Assembly (NCBI GenBank): GCA_045106735.1
Contig: JBGCEZ010000023.1
Coordinates: forward strand, 76,656 to 140,655
Length of the DNA: 64,000 nt
Source: JBGCEZ01 sp045106735
Lineage (GTDB): Bacteria; Planctomycetota; Phycisphaerae; Phycisphaerales; SM1A02
Direction of reading: 5' to 3'
The position numbers and the translations under genes were made by a program. The notes below the pieces were generated by a model. The model searched no databases. It worked only from the letters and a program-made list of their open reading frames with translations, and was not told the DNA's origin. Each line of letters begins with the position of its first letter. Position 1 is the stretch's first letter. Positions 44,055 to 53,709 of the stretch are shown one piece after another.

Positions 44055-45779
44055 ATGCCCACCGATTCCATCGACCCTGACCATCGCCGGCCCTCGCCGG
44101 AACCTCCCGGCCAGACGTGCGTCGCCCCGTTCCCCCGCCATCGACCACGTCAATCCCGGCTGGGAGGAACCGTGGGCCTCCTGGGCTGTTTCGTCGCCGC
44201 GGCGGGCATCACGGCGGGATGCCGCGATGGAGCGGCGGACCGTCCCGCCGCCGAGGGATCGACCGAGACGGCGGCAACCCCGGCGGCGGCCGACGAACCC
44301 GTCGGACCACATGACGCGCCCGGGACGATCGAAACGCCCAGCGCCGCGCCATCCGACAACGAACAATCGCCCCCGATGACCGCGCTGCCGTCGGACCTCG
44401 AACGGGTCGACATCGGCATTGCCCAGGCCGTGCGCCGCGCGTCGGATGCGGTGGGACAAGCGACCACTCTCGCTGACGTGGGCGACGCCGAAGCCGAGTA
44501 CGCGCGTGTGCTTTTCGCCAATCGCTTTTACGCCGAAGCGCTTCGCGCGGCCAACGCGAGTCTGAACCGAGACGGCGGACAACCGAAGCTGCAGTACCTC
44601 GCAGCGGTCACCGCCTGGCGACTCGACCGGGCCGACGACGCCGTGGCGATGCTCGCCGTGCAACTCGAGTCGCCGCGTTCGGCGCCCGCTTCGCCGATCC
44701 TGAACCACGCGCCGGCGTACCGGCGACTCGCGGCTTGGCGGTTGGAGCTCGGCGATCTGGACGGAGCGCAGCGATCGATCCGCCGCGCGGCTCGCTTGGA
44801 TGCTCAGGCTCCGGGCGTGCGCGAGACCATGATCCGGGTCCACCTGCAACGCGATGAAGTCGACGATGCCGCACGATTGGTTGATCAACTGATCACATCG
44901 CCGGCCACCGATTCGCCGTACGCTCGCCACCTTGCGGTCCAGATCGCTCGCCAACAAGGAGATCTTGACGCGGTGCGGTCGCACATGGATCAAGCTGACG
45001 CCACGACCGTCATTTGGCCGGATCCCTGGATGGACGAACTCGCGAATCGGATTGCGGGGATTCGACACGAGATTGACGTCGCCCTCGGCCGGATGGGCCG
45101 CATCCCCCCGGCCGAGATGGCCCCGGTCCTGGCCGATCTGCACCAACGCGCCCCGGCGAACCTCTCGGTCGCCACGGCCTACGCCGCCACCCTGCAAGGG
45201 CTCGGGAATCCCGATGCTGCCGTCTCCGCCCTACGCCGCGCGGCCGACGCAACCAGCACACCGCCATCGATCGGGTATTGGAAACAGCGAGCGTCCGCGC
45301 TCATCGCGTTGGCCGATGCCCGGCAGGAGGGCGATCCAGACGCGGACATCACGGCCATCATGACCGAGGCGATCGACGCGGCGCGAGCTGGCCTCGCGCT
45401 CGCGACCGACGAGCCAGATCTGCTTCGCCTCCTGGCCCAAGCGACGATGCGCACGGGCGACGACCTGGCGGCGATCGCGGCTTTCGAACGGGCGGCGTCC
45501 GTCGACTCCGGCCGCCGGGCCGCGCTTCGCTCGGACGCCGCGCTGATCCACATGCGCGCGACCCGTTGGGATGAAGCCGTCGACATCCTGACCTCGGTCG
45601 TCGATGAGTCGCCTGAGTTTCCGATCGGCCATGTGTTGCTGGCGACGGCGCTGGCCAACAGCAACCAGGTCCCCGAAGCAATCCGGCGTCTTGAAGCCCG
45701 CGTCAACGCCGCCCCCACCGATCGGCAGGCGGCCCAGTTGCTTGGGCGGTTGCGCGAAATCAGCGCGAACGGCGGCTGA
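44055..45779 (+). CDS. TPR lipoprotein
   Basis: A 574-residue probable lipoprotein: a long polar start, then GLLGCFVAAAGITAGC with Cys56 as the lipidation residue. The body is TPR-like helix pairs from about 105 to the end (AEYARVLFANRFYAEALRAA, LAAVTAWRLDRADDAVAML, RRLAAWRLELGDLDGAQRSI and more). Such proteins act as scaffolds in the periplasm. The 40-residue leader before the hydrophobic stretch is longer than usual and there is no good ribosome binding site at 44055, so the true start may be further in. The Sel1 gene follows after 219 bases. Confidence 0.8.
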   Translation: MPTDSIDPDHRRPSPEPPGQTCVAPFPRHRPRQSRLGGTVGLLGCFVAAAGITAGCRDGAADRPAAEGSTETAATPAAADEPVGPHDAPGTIETPSAAPSDNEQSPPMTALPSDLERVDIGIAQAVRRASDAVGQATTLADVGDAEAEYARVLFANRFYAEALRAANASLNRDGGQPKLQYLAAVTAWRLDRADDAVAMLAVQLESPRSAPASPILNHAPAYRRLAAWRLELGDLDGAQRSIRRAARLDAQAPGVRETMIRVHLQRDEVDDAARLVDQLITSPATDSPYARHLAVQIARQQGDLDAVRSHMDQADATTVIWPDPWMDELANRIAGIRHEIDVALGRMGRIPPAEMAPVLADLHQRAPANLSVATAYAATLQGLGNPDAAVSALRRAADATSTPPSIGYWKQRASALIALADARQEGDPDADITAIMTEAIDAARAGLALATDEPDLLRLLAQATMRTGDDLAAIAAFERAASVDSGRRAALRSDAALIHMRATRWDEAVDILTSVVDESPEFPIGHVLLATALANSNQVPEAIRRLEARVNAAPTDRQAAQLLGRLREISANGG

Positions 45780-45998
45780 TCCCACGGATCCTTCGAGCGC
45801 AAAGGAGTGCATCTCGCGCTCGCCATCGGCGGTGGCCGCGTCCCCATAACCCGAATCTCGCGTCATCGCCGGCGACCTGACCGGGCGCGCTGGAGCGGCC
45901 CGGCCGCCCGGCCGAAGTGCCCGAAGTCCGCCCCCGCGCCCCGATCCGGCCGAACGATCGCCGACGGAGGACGCCCAGCGGACCCGGAGTTCGCCCCG

Positions 45999-47411
45999 AT
46001 GCATCGATTCGCTCGCTTGACCGCCCTCCCCGCCGCCACGATCGTGGGTTCCGCCATCGCCGCCGCCAGCCTCTGCGGCGGCCACGCGCGGGCGGACGCG
46101 CCGCCAAGCAGCGGCCTCGCGTCGGGCGGCGCCGTGTCCGACACCGACGCCCAGGCCGAACAGTGGTTCAAACGCGGCCAAGCCGCCGACCGGGCCAAGG
46201 ACGCCGCTCGCAATCCCGCCGAAGCCGCCCATTGGTACCGCCAGGCAGCCGACCGTCGGCACGCCCCGGCGCAGACGGCACTCGGCCTCTTGCTCGTTCG
46301 CGGCGAGGGCGTCACCGCGGCCCCGGCGAAGGGCATTGCGTACCTCGAAGCCGCGGCCAATGCGGGCCACGCACCGGCGATGACCGGCCTCGGCATCGTG
46401 CATGTTGAAGGAACCGGCGTCCCCAAGGACGTCATCCGCGGCGCGGCATGGCTGCGGGAAGCGGCCGACGCGGGTGATGCCGCCGGGCGCGTCACCCTGG
46501 CCGCGATGTACGAAGAAGGCCTCGGCGTCCAGCAAGACTTCGAAGCGGCGCGCCGACTGTACGGACAAGCCGAACGGCAAGGCTCCGGCGAGGCCATGCA
46601 CGCCCTCGGCGTGATGCACCAGTACGGGCGCGGCATGAAGGCCGATCCCGTCACTGCAATTCGCTACTTCAACCGATCGGCGAAGCTCGGCGTCACGGCG
46701 TCCATGCATGCCCTCGGCGACATGCACGAACGTGGACACGGCGTCCCACGCGACCTGCACGCCGCCGCCGCCCACTACACGAAGGCCGCGGAACTCGGCC
46801 ACGCCCCGAGCCAGAACAACCTCGGGCTGATCTTTCTCTCGGCCGAAGGATCGCCAGCCAACCACGCGGCGGCGAAGCGTTGGCTGGTCGCCGCGGCCGA
46901 ACAAGACGTGCCGCAAGCCCAGCATGCCTTGGGGCGCATGCACCTGGACGGCCGTGGACTGCCGGTCGACGAATCCGTCGCCGCGACCTGGATCAGCCGC
47001 GCCGCCGAGCAAGGGTTCGTCCCCGCTCAGATCGACTTCGCGCTGATGCACGCCGAAGGCAAGGGCGTGGACAAGAACCTGGTCCTGGCCGGCAACTGGT
47101 ACGAGGAAGCGGCCGGCCGCGGCCACCCCACAGCCCGCATTCGAATCGGTCAGATGCACGAGCACGGCCTCGGCGGCCGCTCGGTGGATCCGGTCACCGC
47201 CCTGGCCTGGTACGAGCTCGCGTCCGAAGGCGGCGATGCGGATGCCACCAAGAAGCACCGCGTCCTGGCCCAGCGGATGACGTTGGAAGAGCGGCGGTCG
47301 GTGATCGCCCGAAAGATCGCCCTGGCCCAGCCGGGATCGCCGACGACGCGGGAAGCGCCCGTCACCACGAGCTACGTCGCGGTGCCCGGCGACGATCGCC
47401 CGGATCGCTGA
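45999..47411 (+). CDS. Secreted Sel1-repeat protein
   Basis: A 470-residue exported protein: signal peptide about 1-32 (HARADA), then at least ten Sel1 repeats of about 36 residues (for example AQTALGLLLVRGEGVTAAPA, ALGVMHQYGRGMKADPVTAI, NNLGLIFLSAEGSPANHAAA). Sel1 solenoids mediate protein-protein contacts, often in cell-envelope signalling. Start at 45999 with GGAG about 10 bases upstream; upstream in-frame ATGs would add an unlikely leader. A 13-bp repeat array and a strong intrinsic terminator lie in its 3' region. Confidence 0.9.
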   Translation: MHRFARLTALPAATIVGSAIAAASLCGGHARADAPPSSGLASGGAVSDTDAQAEQWFKRGQAADRAKDAARNPAEAAHWYRQAADRRHAPAQTALGLLLVRGEGVTAAPAKGIAYLEAAANAGHAPAMTGLGIVHVEGTGVPKDVIRGAAWLREAADAGDAAGRVTLAAMYEEGLGVQQDFEAARRLYGQAERQGSGEAMHALGVMHQYGRGMKADPVTAIRYFNRSAKLGVTASMHALGDMHERGHGVPRDLHAAAAHYTKAAELGHAPSQNNLGLIFLSAEGSPANHAAAKRWLVAAAEQDVPQAQHALGRMHLDGRGLPVDESVAATWISRAAEQGFVPAQIDFALMHAEGKGVDKNLVLAGNWYEEAAGRGHPTARIRIGQMHEHGLGGRSVDPVTALAWYELASEGGDADATKKHRVLAQRMTLEERRSVIARKIALAQPGSPTTREAPVTTSYVAVPGDDRPDR

Positions 47412-47433
47412 TTCGCGGGACGGAGTGGTCCGG

Positions 47434-47628
47434 CTGACTGGCTCGGCGAAATCGCTGGGCTGACTGGCTCGGCTGACTGGCTCGGCAGATCGGCTCGGCG
47501 AATTCGCTCGGCTGACTGGCTCGGCAGATCGGCTCGGCGAGTTCGCTCGGCCGACTGGCTCGACAGATCGGCTCGGCGGAGTCGCTCGGCTGACTGGCTC
47601 GGCAGAATCGCTCGGCGGATCCGCCCGA
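47434..47628. repeat. 13-bp tandem array with 39-bp higher order
   Basis: Fifteen 13-bp units of the form CTGACTGGCTCGG with variants CAGATCGGCTCGG and CGAATTCGCTCGG. From 47473 the three variants follow one another in the same order four times, giving a 39-bp higher-order period. The array starts 22 bases after the Sel1 stop and ends 63 bases before an intrinsic terminator, so it should be transcribed as 3' untranslated RNA. Confidence 0.95.
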
Positions 47629-47691
47629 CCGGTCCCGACCACTGCTCCGAATCGCGGCCATTTGCCATCCGACACATTCTGCACGCACGGT

Positions 47692-47729
47692 CAAGCAAGA
47701 CAGCCCCAGGGTTGTCTTGCTTGCTTTTT
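47692..47729 (+). terminator. Intrinsic terminator of the Sel1 gene
   Basis: An 11-bp perfect stem CAAGCAAGACA/TGTCTTGCTTG with a 10-base loop, followed by C and TTTTT. It is markedly AT-richer than its surroundings. It ends the plus-strand Sel1 transcript about 280 bases after the stop. The rest of the gap to 47939 shows no gene. Confidence 0.9.
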
Positions 47730-47939
47730 GGGGACGCCATCCGGCGATCGGGACGGCCGGCATGCGGTGGATCGAGAAAATGCCTGCGTTTTGTAGGCAA
47801 TGCGTTGGAGCCACCGATGTTGCACTTGGGCGTGTCGGGTGGATCAGGATTCGATCTGTGTGCTGATCCGCCAGATCCGCCCGAAGGGCATCGCCGTGAA
47901 ACGCGACGCCGCCGGCGCACCATCCTGAGGAGGCCACCG

Positions 47940-49331
47940 ATGACGGACCCACGCCCGATCGCTTCTCCGAGGCTGACGCGGGTGCCCCGCCGTCCTGCCG
48001 CCTACCGACGGTCGATCCTGGTGCTCATCGCAACCGCCACCGCCAGTCGCTTTGCGACCGGATCGCCACCCCCGATCGCCGTGGACAACGACTTCCACGT
48101 CGGCGACCTGGCCCTGGCCGACTTGGACGATGATGGGCGCACCGATGTCATCGGCGCGGGCTACGAATCGGATCAGCTCGCCTGGTGGCGCCAGCCGGTC
48201 ACCGGAACGTGGGAGCGGCACGTCATCGACGAAGTCAACGGGGCGAGCCAACTCCTGGTCGTCGACCTGAACGCCGACGAGCGCGTCGACATCCTGGTCG
48301 CCAGCCAAGCCGACGATGCGGTCTGGTGGTACGAGCGCCTGGCCGACGATGTCGATGGACAGCCCGCGTTCACGCGCCGATTGATCGTCGCCGATGAGCG
48401 TTCCGACCCGGCGAGCATCACCGTCGGCGACTTCGACGGCGATGGAACGCCGGACGTCGTCGTCGGCTTCGTTCAGCGGCCGGCGGTCTCGGTGTTCCGC
48501 AACGTGACCGGAACCGGACATTTCCTGGGCCAAGTGGAAGTCGAGGTTCCGGTCATCGGCGATGGTGTCAGTGCCGTCGAGGCGGCCGACGTGAACGGCG
48601 ACGGGCACCTCGATCTGATTGCGGCCACGCCCTGGGATGCCGACACGTTCACCAACTACTTCTGGTTTGCCGGCGATGGGGCCGGCGGCTTCGGCCCGCA
48701 GATTCGGATCGCCGGCGGCCTCGACTTGCACGGGGCGTTCGCCATGGCCGCGGCCGACTTCGATGGCGACGGACGCCTCGACCTCGCCACCATGAGCCAC
48801 TGGGAGCAAAACAACGCGACCGTCAACGTCTTCTTTGGCCAGGACGATGCCGGCCAGGCGTGGAGCGCGGCCCACACGATCGACTCCGAGTTCGCCGGCG
48901 CGGACTCGACGCACGCCCTCCGCGCGGTGGACCTCGACGCCGATGGCGACCCGGACCTCGTGGGCGGCTCGAGCTTCTACGACCCGGGGCTCCGAATCTG
49001 GTGGAACCAAGGATCGGGGAACTTCGTCGCCGACGACGTGGCGGACGGGTTCGCGGCCCGGGCCGTCGGGATCGCGGACATGACGGGCGACGACCGGCTG
49101 AACATCGTCGGCGGAAGCTGGGGTTTCTACACCGGTCAGATTCGCATCTGGACGCTGGCCGCCCCGTGCGGCGCGGACGTCAGCGGCGACGGGCACATCG
49201 ATGCCGCCGACCTCCTCCAAGTCTTCGCGGCATGGGGGGCGGGCGCCGAGGACCCGGCCGACCTCGACGGCAGCGGCGTGGTGGACCTCGTCGACGTCCT
49301 CGAGGTCTTGGCCGACTGGGGCCCCTGCTGA
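47940..49331 (+). CDS. Secreted FG-GAP protein with dockerin-like end
   Basis: A 463-residue exported protein. Signal segment around 24-42 (SILVLIATATASRFATGSP). FG-GAP/VCBS propeller with calcium loops: DLDDDGRTDVIG, DLNADERVDILV, DFDGDGTPDVVV, DVNGDGHLDLIA, DFDGDGRLDLAT, DLDADGDPDLVG. The C-terminus is the dockerin-like pair: CGADVSGDGHIDAADLLQVF and PADLDGSGVVDLVDVLEVL, ending in DWGPC. Start at 47940 with GAGGAGG about 7 bases upstream. Likely a surface-anchored binding protein. Confidence 0.88.
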   Translation: MTDPRPIASPRLTRVPRRPAAYRRSILVLIATATASRFATGSPPPIAVDNDFHVGDLALADLDDDGRTDVIGAGYESDQLAWWRQPVTGTWERHVIDEVNGASQLLVVDLNADERVDILVASQADDAVWWYERLADDVDGQPAFTRRLIVADERSDPASITVGDFDGDGTPDVVVGFVQRPAVSVFRNVTGTGHFLGQVEVEVPVIGDGVSAVEAADVNGDGHLDLIAATPWDADTFTNYFWFAGDGAGGFGPQIRIAGGLDLHGAFAMAAADFDGDGRLDLATMSHWEQNNATVNVFFGQDDAGQAWSAAHTIDSEFAGADSTHALRAVDLDADGDPDLVGGSSFYDPGLRIWWNQGSGNFVADDVADGFAARAVGIADMTGDDRLNIVGGSWGFYTGQIRIWTLAAPCGADVSGDGHIDAADLLQVFAAWGAGAEDPADLDGSGVVDLVDVLEVLADWGPC

Positions 49332-49370
49332 TCCAGACGGCCCGCGGCCCCTGCCCTCGGCGGTTCGCTT

Positions 49371-49686
49371 GGCCGGACCCGTGGCCGGACCTTTGGCTAG
49401 ACCTTCGGCGAGACCTTCGGCGAGACCTTTGGCCAGACCTTTGGCCGGATCTGTTGCCGGATTCATTGCCGGTCTCGCGGCCAGACTCCCTCGCCAGACC
49501 TGCAGCCGGATCAATTGCCGGTCCCGCGGCCAGACTCGCTCGCCAGACCTGCAGCCGGATCAATTGCCGGTCCCGCGGCCAGGCCCCCTGACCGGACCCG
49601 TAGCCAGCCCCTGGCCAGACCTGTGGCCAGACCCGCGGCCTGACCCGCGGCCGGACCCATTGCCGGTCCCGCGGTCGGACCCACTG
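49371..49686. repeat. Degenerate 12-bp array with 49-bp duplication
   Basis: About 25 imperfect units of GGCCGGACCCGT/GGCCAGACCTTT type. A block containing CGCCAGACCTGCAGCCGGAT occurs at 49492 and again at 49541, a 49-bp higher-order period. It lies 40 bases after the FG-GAP stop and 180 bases before the next gene. The rest of 49332-49868 has no gene. Confidence 0.9.
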
Positions 49687-49796
49687 AGCTCAACCCGCGG
49701 CCATTCCCACCCCCGTGCCCCCGCCGGAATCCCCGCCGCACAATTTTCTCGCATTGGCGTTGCGCCTCCCGTTGGTGGTCTCCGTATCTCGGTCCA

Positions 49797-49830
49797 CCCA
49801 CCCACGCGAACCACATCGGTCGCGGGTGGG
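49797..49830 (+). promoter_or_regulatory. Leader hairpin before the dockerin-like gene
   Basis: An 11-bp stem (CCCACC and CGCGA against TCGCG and GGTGGG, with a two-base bulge) around a 10-base loop lies 39 bases before the ATG at 49869. It could stabilise the mRNA or regulate it; no known riboswitch is recognised. Confidence 0.35.
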
Positions 49831-49868
49831 AACCAGAACACCACTTGCCTTCATCGGAGGATTTCCAC

Positions 49869-50852
49869 ATGCAACGCTCCACCACCAACGTGCTCGTCTC
49901 CGGCGTCCTTCTCCCCGGCGTCCTCGCCTCCTGCATCGCCGGAGCCGCCATGGCTTCGGGCGGCGGCGACGTGACCGTCATCCGCTCCACCTCCGGTGAG
50001 CGGGCGAACCTGACCGCCGCCGTCGATGCGGTTCGCAACAGCCTCGGCGAGTTCAACGCTCCCGAGCCGGGATCGAAGGCCGACGGACGCCGGCAGATCG
50101 ACTGGGACGCCGCCCCGGACGCCGTCAGCGCCCCCAACGACTTCCCGCCGGACTTCTTCAACTTCCCCGCGTTCCCCCGGGCCCGCGGCGTCGTCTTCAC
50201 CACCCCCGGCACCGGCTTCCAGCTCTCGGCCACCGAAGCCAGCGGCACCGGCATCGACTTCTCGAACATCGACTTCAGCTACGAAGACACCTTCGAGTCG
50301 TTCAGCCCCGAGCGCCTGTTCACGCCCATCGGCGACAACCGCCTCGACATCACCTTCAAGGTCCCCGGCGTTGACCGCCCGGCCCTGAGCCACGGATTCG
50401 GAGCCGTGTTCAGCGACGTCGACTTCGACGAAGTGACGTCGATGGAGTTCTACGGTCCCAGCGGCGAATCGCTCGGCCTGTGGTACGTCGACGCTGGCAT
50501 CCAGTGGGGTGCCGACGAGACCTTCTCGCTCCTGATGGTGCAGTTCGATGAGCCGATCGTGTCCCGCGTCCGCGTCGTGCTCGGAACCGACGCCCTGGCC
50601 CACGGGGTCAAGGACGGCGTCGACGGCGTCGACCTGGTGGTGATGGACGACCTGATCTTCGGCGAACCCGTCCCGGCCGCGCCGATCCTGGGCGACTTGA
50701 ACAACGATGGCCTCATCACGATCGAAGACCTGCTCGCCGTGCTCGCCGCCTTCGGCCCCTGCGACGGCTGCCCCGAGGACTTCAACAACGACGGCTACGT
50801 CGGCATCTACGACATCGTGACCATCCTCGCCGGCTTCGACAGCTTCGGTTGA
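49869..50852 (+). CDS. Secreted protein of unknown fold with dockerin-like end
   Basis: A 327-residue exported protein: signal peptide about 1-29, a mid-region I do not recognise (FPRARGVVFTTPGTGFQLSA, ERLFTPIGDNRLDITFKVPG, HGFGAVFSDVDF, then a jelly-roll-like SMEFYGPSGESLGLWYV), and a dockerin-like C-terminus with loops DLNNDGLITIEDLLAVL and DFNNDGYVGIYDIVTIL. Unlike its relatives it ends AGFDSFG without the terminal Cys; the first loop is still followed by FGPCDGC. Start at 49869 with CGGAGG about 8 bases upstream. Confidence 0.85.
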   Translation: MQRSTTNVLVSGVLLPGVLASCIAGAAMASGGGDVTVIRSTSGERANLTAAVDAVRNSLGEFNAPEPGSKADGRRQIDWDAAPDAVSAPNDFPPDFFNFPAFPRARGVVFTTPGTGFQLSATEASGTGIDFSNIDFSYEDTFESFSPERLFTPIGDNRLDITFKVPGVDRPALSHGFGAVFSDVDFDEVTSMEFYGPSGESLGLWYVDAGIQWGADETFSLLMVQFDEPIVSRVRVVLGTDALAHGVKDGVDGVDLVVMDDLIFGEPVPAAPILGDLNNDGLITIEDLLAVLAAFGPCDGCPEDFNNDGYVGIYDIVTILAGFDSFG

Positions 50853-50900
50853 TCGACGGACCTGGGGTTCTGCGGACCACGTCTTCATCCATCCGCCGCG

Positions 50901-50928
50901 TGGGCGGTCGGCACCTGCCGGCCGCCCA
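50901..50928. terminator. Stem-loop between convergent genes
   Basis: TGGGCGGTCGGCA pairs with TGCCGGCCGCCCA through 12 pairs and one T-G wobble around a tight loop. It lies 49 bases after the plus stop at 50852 and 49 bases after the minus stop at 50977, exactly midway, so it probably acts for both. No T-tract. Confidence 0.55.
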
Positions 50929-50976
50929 TCGCTGTGCGCGGAGGGTGGGCGACGGGCGAGGGATCGGATCGACCGA

Positions 50977-53709
50977 TCACCAACCGCCGATGCGTTGCTG
51001 CCGATCGGCCTGTCGCGAGGCCAAGAGTGCGACGTATTCTCGCCCGCGCGGGGTTCCGGCCCACGCTTCGGCCCGGCCATGGATGGCCCGGAGTACGGTT
51101 TCGTGGTCGGGGCCGAGGCGATGTTCGGCGGCGTCGCTGATGGCGTCGATCGAGGCGCGGGCGGCAGCCAGGGCCGCCGTCGCCGCGTCATCCTGGCGAG
51201 CCTCGCCGGGCAATGCGGCGGCCGATCGAGCTTCCGGTGTCGATGCCGACGTCGGCGTCGATGTCGATGTCGATTCCGCCGCCAAGGCCGCCCCAATCTC
51301 CGCCCGAGCGAGTTCGACGTCGGCCTCGAAAATCGACGGATGCCCGGCGAGCAAGACATCGGTTCGCAGATCCACGCATCGCCGGGCGTGAAGGATCGCG
51401 ACCGCGTACCGGCCGTCGGCCCGGGCCAGCCGGGCGGCGATCAACTCGAGTTCGCCGCGGCGAACGTGGCGAGCCGAGACGCGCCGGTCAAAGACGGCGG
51501 TCGCGGGCACCAGGACGGCGCGGGCTTCGTCGAGGCGATCGCCTTCGATCAGGGCCGCGCACAAGACCAAACGGGCCCGGGCGCCAACGTACTCTGCCCC
51601 GGGCACGCCTTCGCACAGGGCCACGGCCCGGCGGGCCACTTCAACCGCGAGATCCACGTCCCCCCGCGACAGATGGGCGGCGGCCAATCCGCGATCGGCT
51701 CGACTCAGATTCCAATTGTCCGGTCCGAGATGCTGCGCGAGCAACGCTCGGCATCGTTCGAAGTCTTGCTGGGCGACGTCGGGTTCATCGCGGGCCAGGT
51801 GCACAAGCCCCAGGTCCAGCGCCAGCCATCCGCCGACGAGTTCGTCCGCCCGCCCGGCGGCGGCTTGGATGCGCACCGCTTCTTCCAGGAGGAGCAGTGC
51901 TTCGTCGTCCCGGCCACCGTGCTCGAAGACTTGATTCGACAGCGCGACCATCGCCGCGGCGGTGTCGACGTGGTCCGGCCCCGAGCGTGCCCGGCGCAAG
52001 CGCAGAGCCTGCCGGAGATGCCCTTCGGCTTCCGGGTAGCGCGCGTGCCGGCGGTAGACAATGCCGAGGCTCTGCCGCACCGACGCTTCCACATCCGGAT
52101 ACTCGGCCAGCTCGTCGTGGACCTGACGGGCCGCGTGGTCAATGGCGTCAAAGAACGTCAACTGGCGGCCGGCCAATTCCGGATCGAGCCCGAAGATCGC
52201 CGTCCGCATGAAGCCGGACATTGCCTGGGCCTTCTCCGCCTCGTCGAGCGCAAGCTGCTCGGCCGCGCGGGCGGCCAGCGCCTCGCGGACGGCCAGCGCT
52301 TCGGCCCGGTGGGCCCGCACGAGGCCCACGGCCATCGCCGTGACGCCCGTGACCAAGCCCAGCAAGGCGACCGCGGCAAGCACCACCAGCGCCCGCCGCC
52401 GCCGGGCAAACAAGCGAGCCCCCCGGACCACTGACGCCGGACGCGCGGCCACGGGAACATCGCCCAGCCACCGCCGCAGGTCCGCGGCGAGCGCCGCGGC
52501 CGAGTCGTATCGCTGATCCTGCTCGGCCGCGACCGCCGTATCGATCACCGCGGCCAGCTCGACGTCGACCGACGGGTCGATCGAACGAATGGGCCGCGGC
52601 GCCGAACTCATCACCAGTTGGATGGCGTCCACCAGCCGGGCGCGGCGCACGTCGTACGGCGTCTGCCCCGTGAGCAATTCGAATCCGATGGCCCCGAGGG
52701 CGTGGATGTCGGCCCGCGTGTCGATGCGATCGGCCTCGCCGCGAATCTGCTCGGGGCTCATGTACGCAAGCGTCCCGGCGACGGCGTCGGTACCGACGCC
52801 GGTCAGCGATCGCTCGAGGTCGACGTCCAGGGCGATGGCCACGCCAAAGTCCAACACGCGCGGCCGTCCGGACCGGTCCACGAGGATGTTCGCCGGCTTG
52901 AGATCAAGGTGGGCAATCTTGCGTTGGTGGGCGTACTGAATGGCGTCGCAAATCTCGGCCAGGACGGCCATTCGTTCGCGGGGCGTGGCCGTGGCCAGCG
53001 CTTCGGTGAGCTTGACGCCGTCGATCAACTCCATGGCAATGAATGGCTGGTCAGGGCGAATGTGACCGTTGGCGTCTTCGAGTTCGTCCGCCCCGGCTTC
53101 GTGAATCTGGGCGATGCCGGGGTGCTGCAGGCGGCCGAGCAACTCCGCTTCGCGCCGGAACCGGGCCATGCCGCTCGGGCCGACCTGATCCAGATCCAAC
53201 AGTTTCAGGGCGACGTCCCGGCGCGGACGAGCCTGCCGACCGCGGTACACAATGCCCATGCCGCCGCGACCGATCTCCCGGGCGATCGCGTACCGACCAA
53301 TGCGAACGGGAAGCGCGGCCGCCGGGTCCGCGGCCGTTCGCGCGGGACGGCGGCTGAACTCGGTCGCCATTTGCTGGGGGTCGGACGTATCGGCGAATCG
53401 AGTCGAGAGATCGACGGCCAACTCCGGCGACGAACCGGAGGCGGCTTGATTCGTCGGCGGCGTATCGATCACGGGTGCATCGCGACGTACATCGCGACGT
53501 ACATCGCGGCCCGAATCACGACGACTCGGTTGCAGCAACACCGACCGGCTGTCGGTCGGCTCGTCCATGGCCAACATGTCCGCGACCGCAGTCCGCAGGC
53601 GTTCATCTCCCGCGCACTCGGTGTCCATCACGCGTTCGCGTTCCGCCATCGGCAGATCGCACACACGTTGGAAGATTGAACTCGCGCGTCGATACCGCTC
53701 ACCGGTCAC
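50977..53709 (-). CDS. Ser/Thr protein kinase with TPR tail, partner of ECF sigma (pair 2)
   Basis: A 910-residue membrane kinase. N-terminal RRASSIFQRVCDLPMAERERV segment; linker with an RDV repeat (12-bp DNA repeat); kinase domain about 140-415 with IGRGGMGIVYRG at 146-157, K169, HLDLKPAN from 267 and DFG at 287-289. The HRD Arg is Leu268, so this is a non-RD-type kinase, though catalytic Asp269 is kept. Membrane helix at about 439-462, then about 430 residues of TPR (SVRQSLGIVYRRHARYPEAE and others). The GTG at 53709 has GGAG about 10 bases upstream and overlaps the sigma gene by 11 bases; an ATG at 53742 has no such site. Confidence 0.9.
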   Translation of the reverse strand: MTGERYRRASSIFQRVCDLPMAERERVMDTECAGDERLRTAVADMLAMDEPTDSRSVLLQPSRRDSGRDVRRDVRRDAPVIDTPPTNQAASGSSPELAVDLSTRFADTSDPQQMATEFSRRPARTAADPAAALPVRIGRYAIAREIGRGGMGIVYRGRQARPRRDVALKLLDLDQVGPSGMARFRREAELLGRLQHPGIAQIHEAGADELEDANGHIRPDQPFIAMELIDGVKLTEALATATPRERMAVLAEICDAIQYAHQRKIAHLDLKPANILVDRSGRPRVLDFGVAIALDVDLERSLTGVGTDAVAGTLAYMSPEQIRGEADRIDTRADIHALGAIGFELLTGQTPYDVRRARLVDAIQLVMSSAPRPIRSIDPSVDVELAAVIDTAVAAEQDQRYDSAAALAADLRRWLGDVPVAARPASVVRGARLFARRRRALVVLAAVALLGLVTGVTAMAVGLVRAHRAEALAVREALAARAAEQLALDEAEKAQAMSGFMRTAIFGLDPELAGRQLTFFDAIDHAARQVHDELAEYPDVEASVRQSLGIVYRRHARYPEAEGHLRQALRLRRARSGPDHVDTAAAMVALSNQVFEHGGRDDEALLLLEEAVRIQAAAGRADELVGGWLALDLGLVHLARDEPDVAQQDFERCRALLAQHLGPDNWNLSRADRGLAAAHLSRGDVDLAVEVARRAVALCEGVPGAEYVGARARLVLCAALIEGDRLDEARAVLVPATAVFDRRVSARHVRRGELELIAARLARADGRYAVAILHARRCVDLRTDVLLAGHPSIFEADVELARAEIGAALAAESTSTSTPTSASTPEARSAAALPGEARQDDAATAALAAARASIDAISDAAEHRLGPDHETVLRAIHGRAEAWAGTPRGREYVALLASRQADRQQRIGGW

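Noticed and set aside
47434..47628. CRISPR-like array
   Set aside because: Units are 13 bp with no unique spacers and no cas gene nearby; it is a plain tandem repeat.
45231..47684. An 817-codon minus-strand frame with SAEPVSRA repeats
   Set aside because: Antisense to the Sel1 gene. The repeats come from the 13-bp array, which reads through in all three frames because 39 bp is 13 codons.
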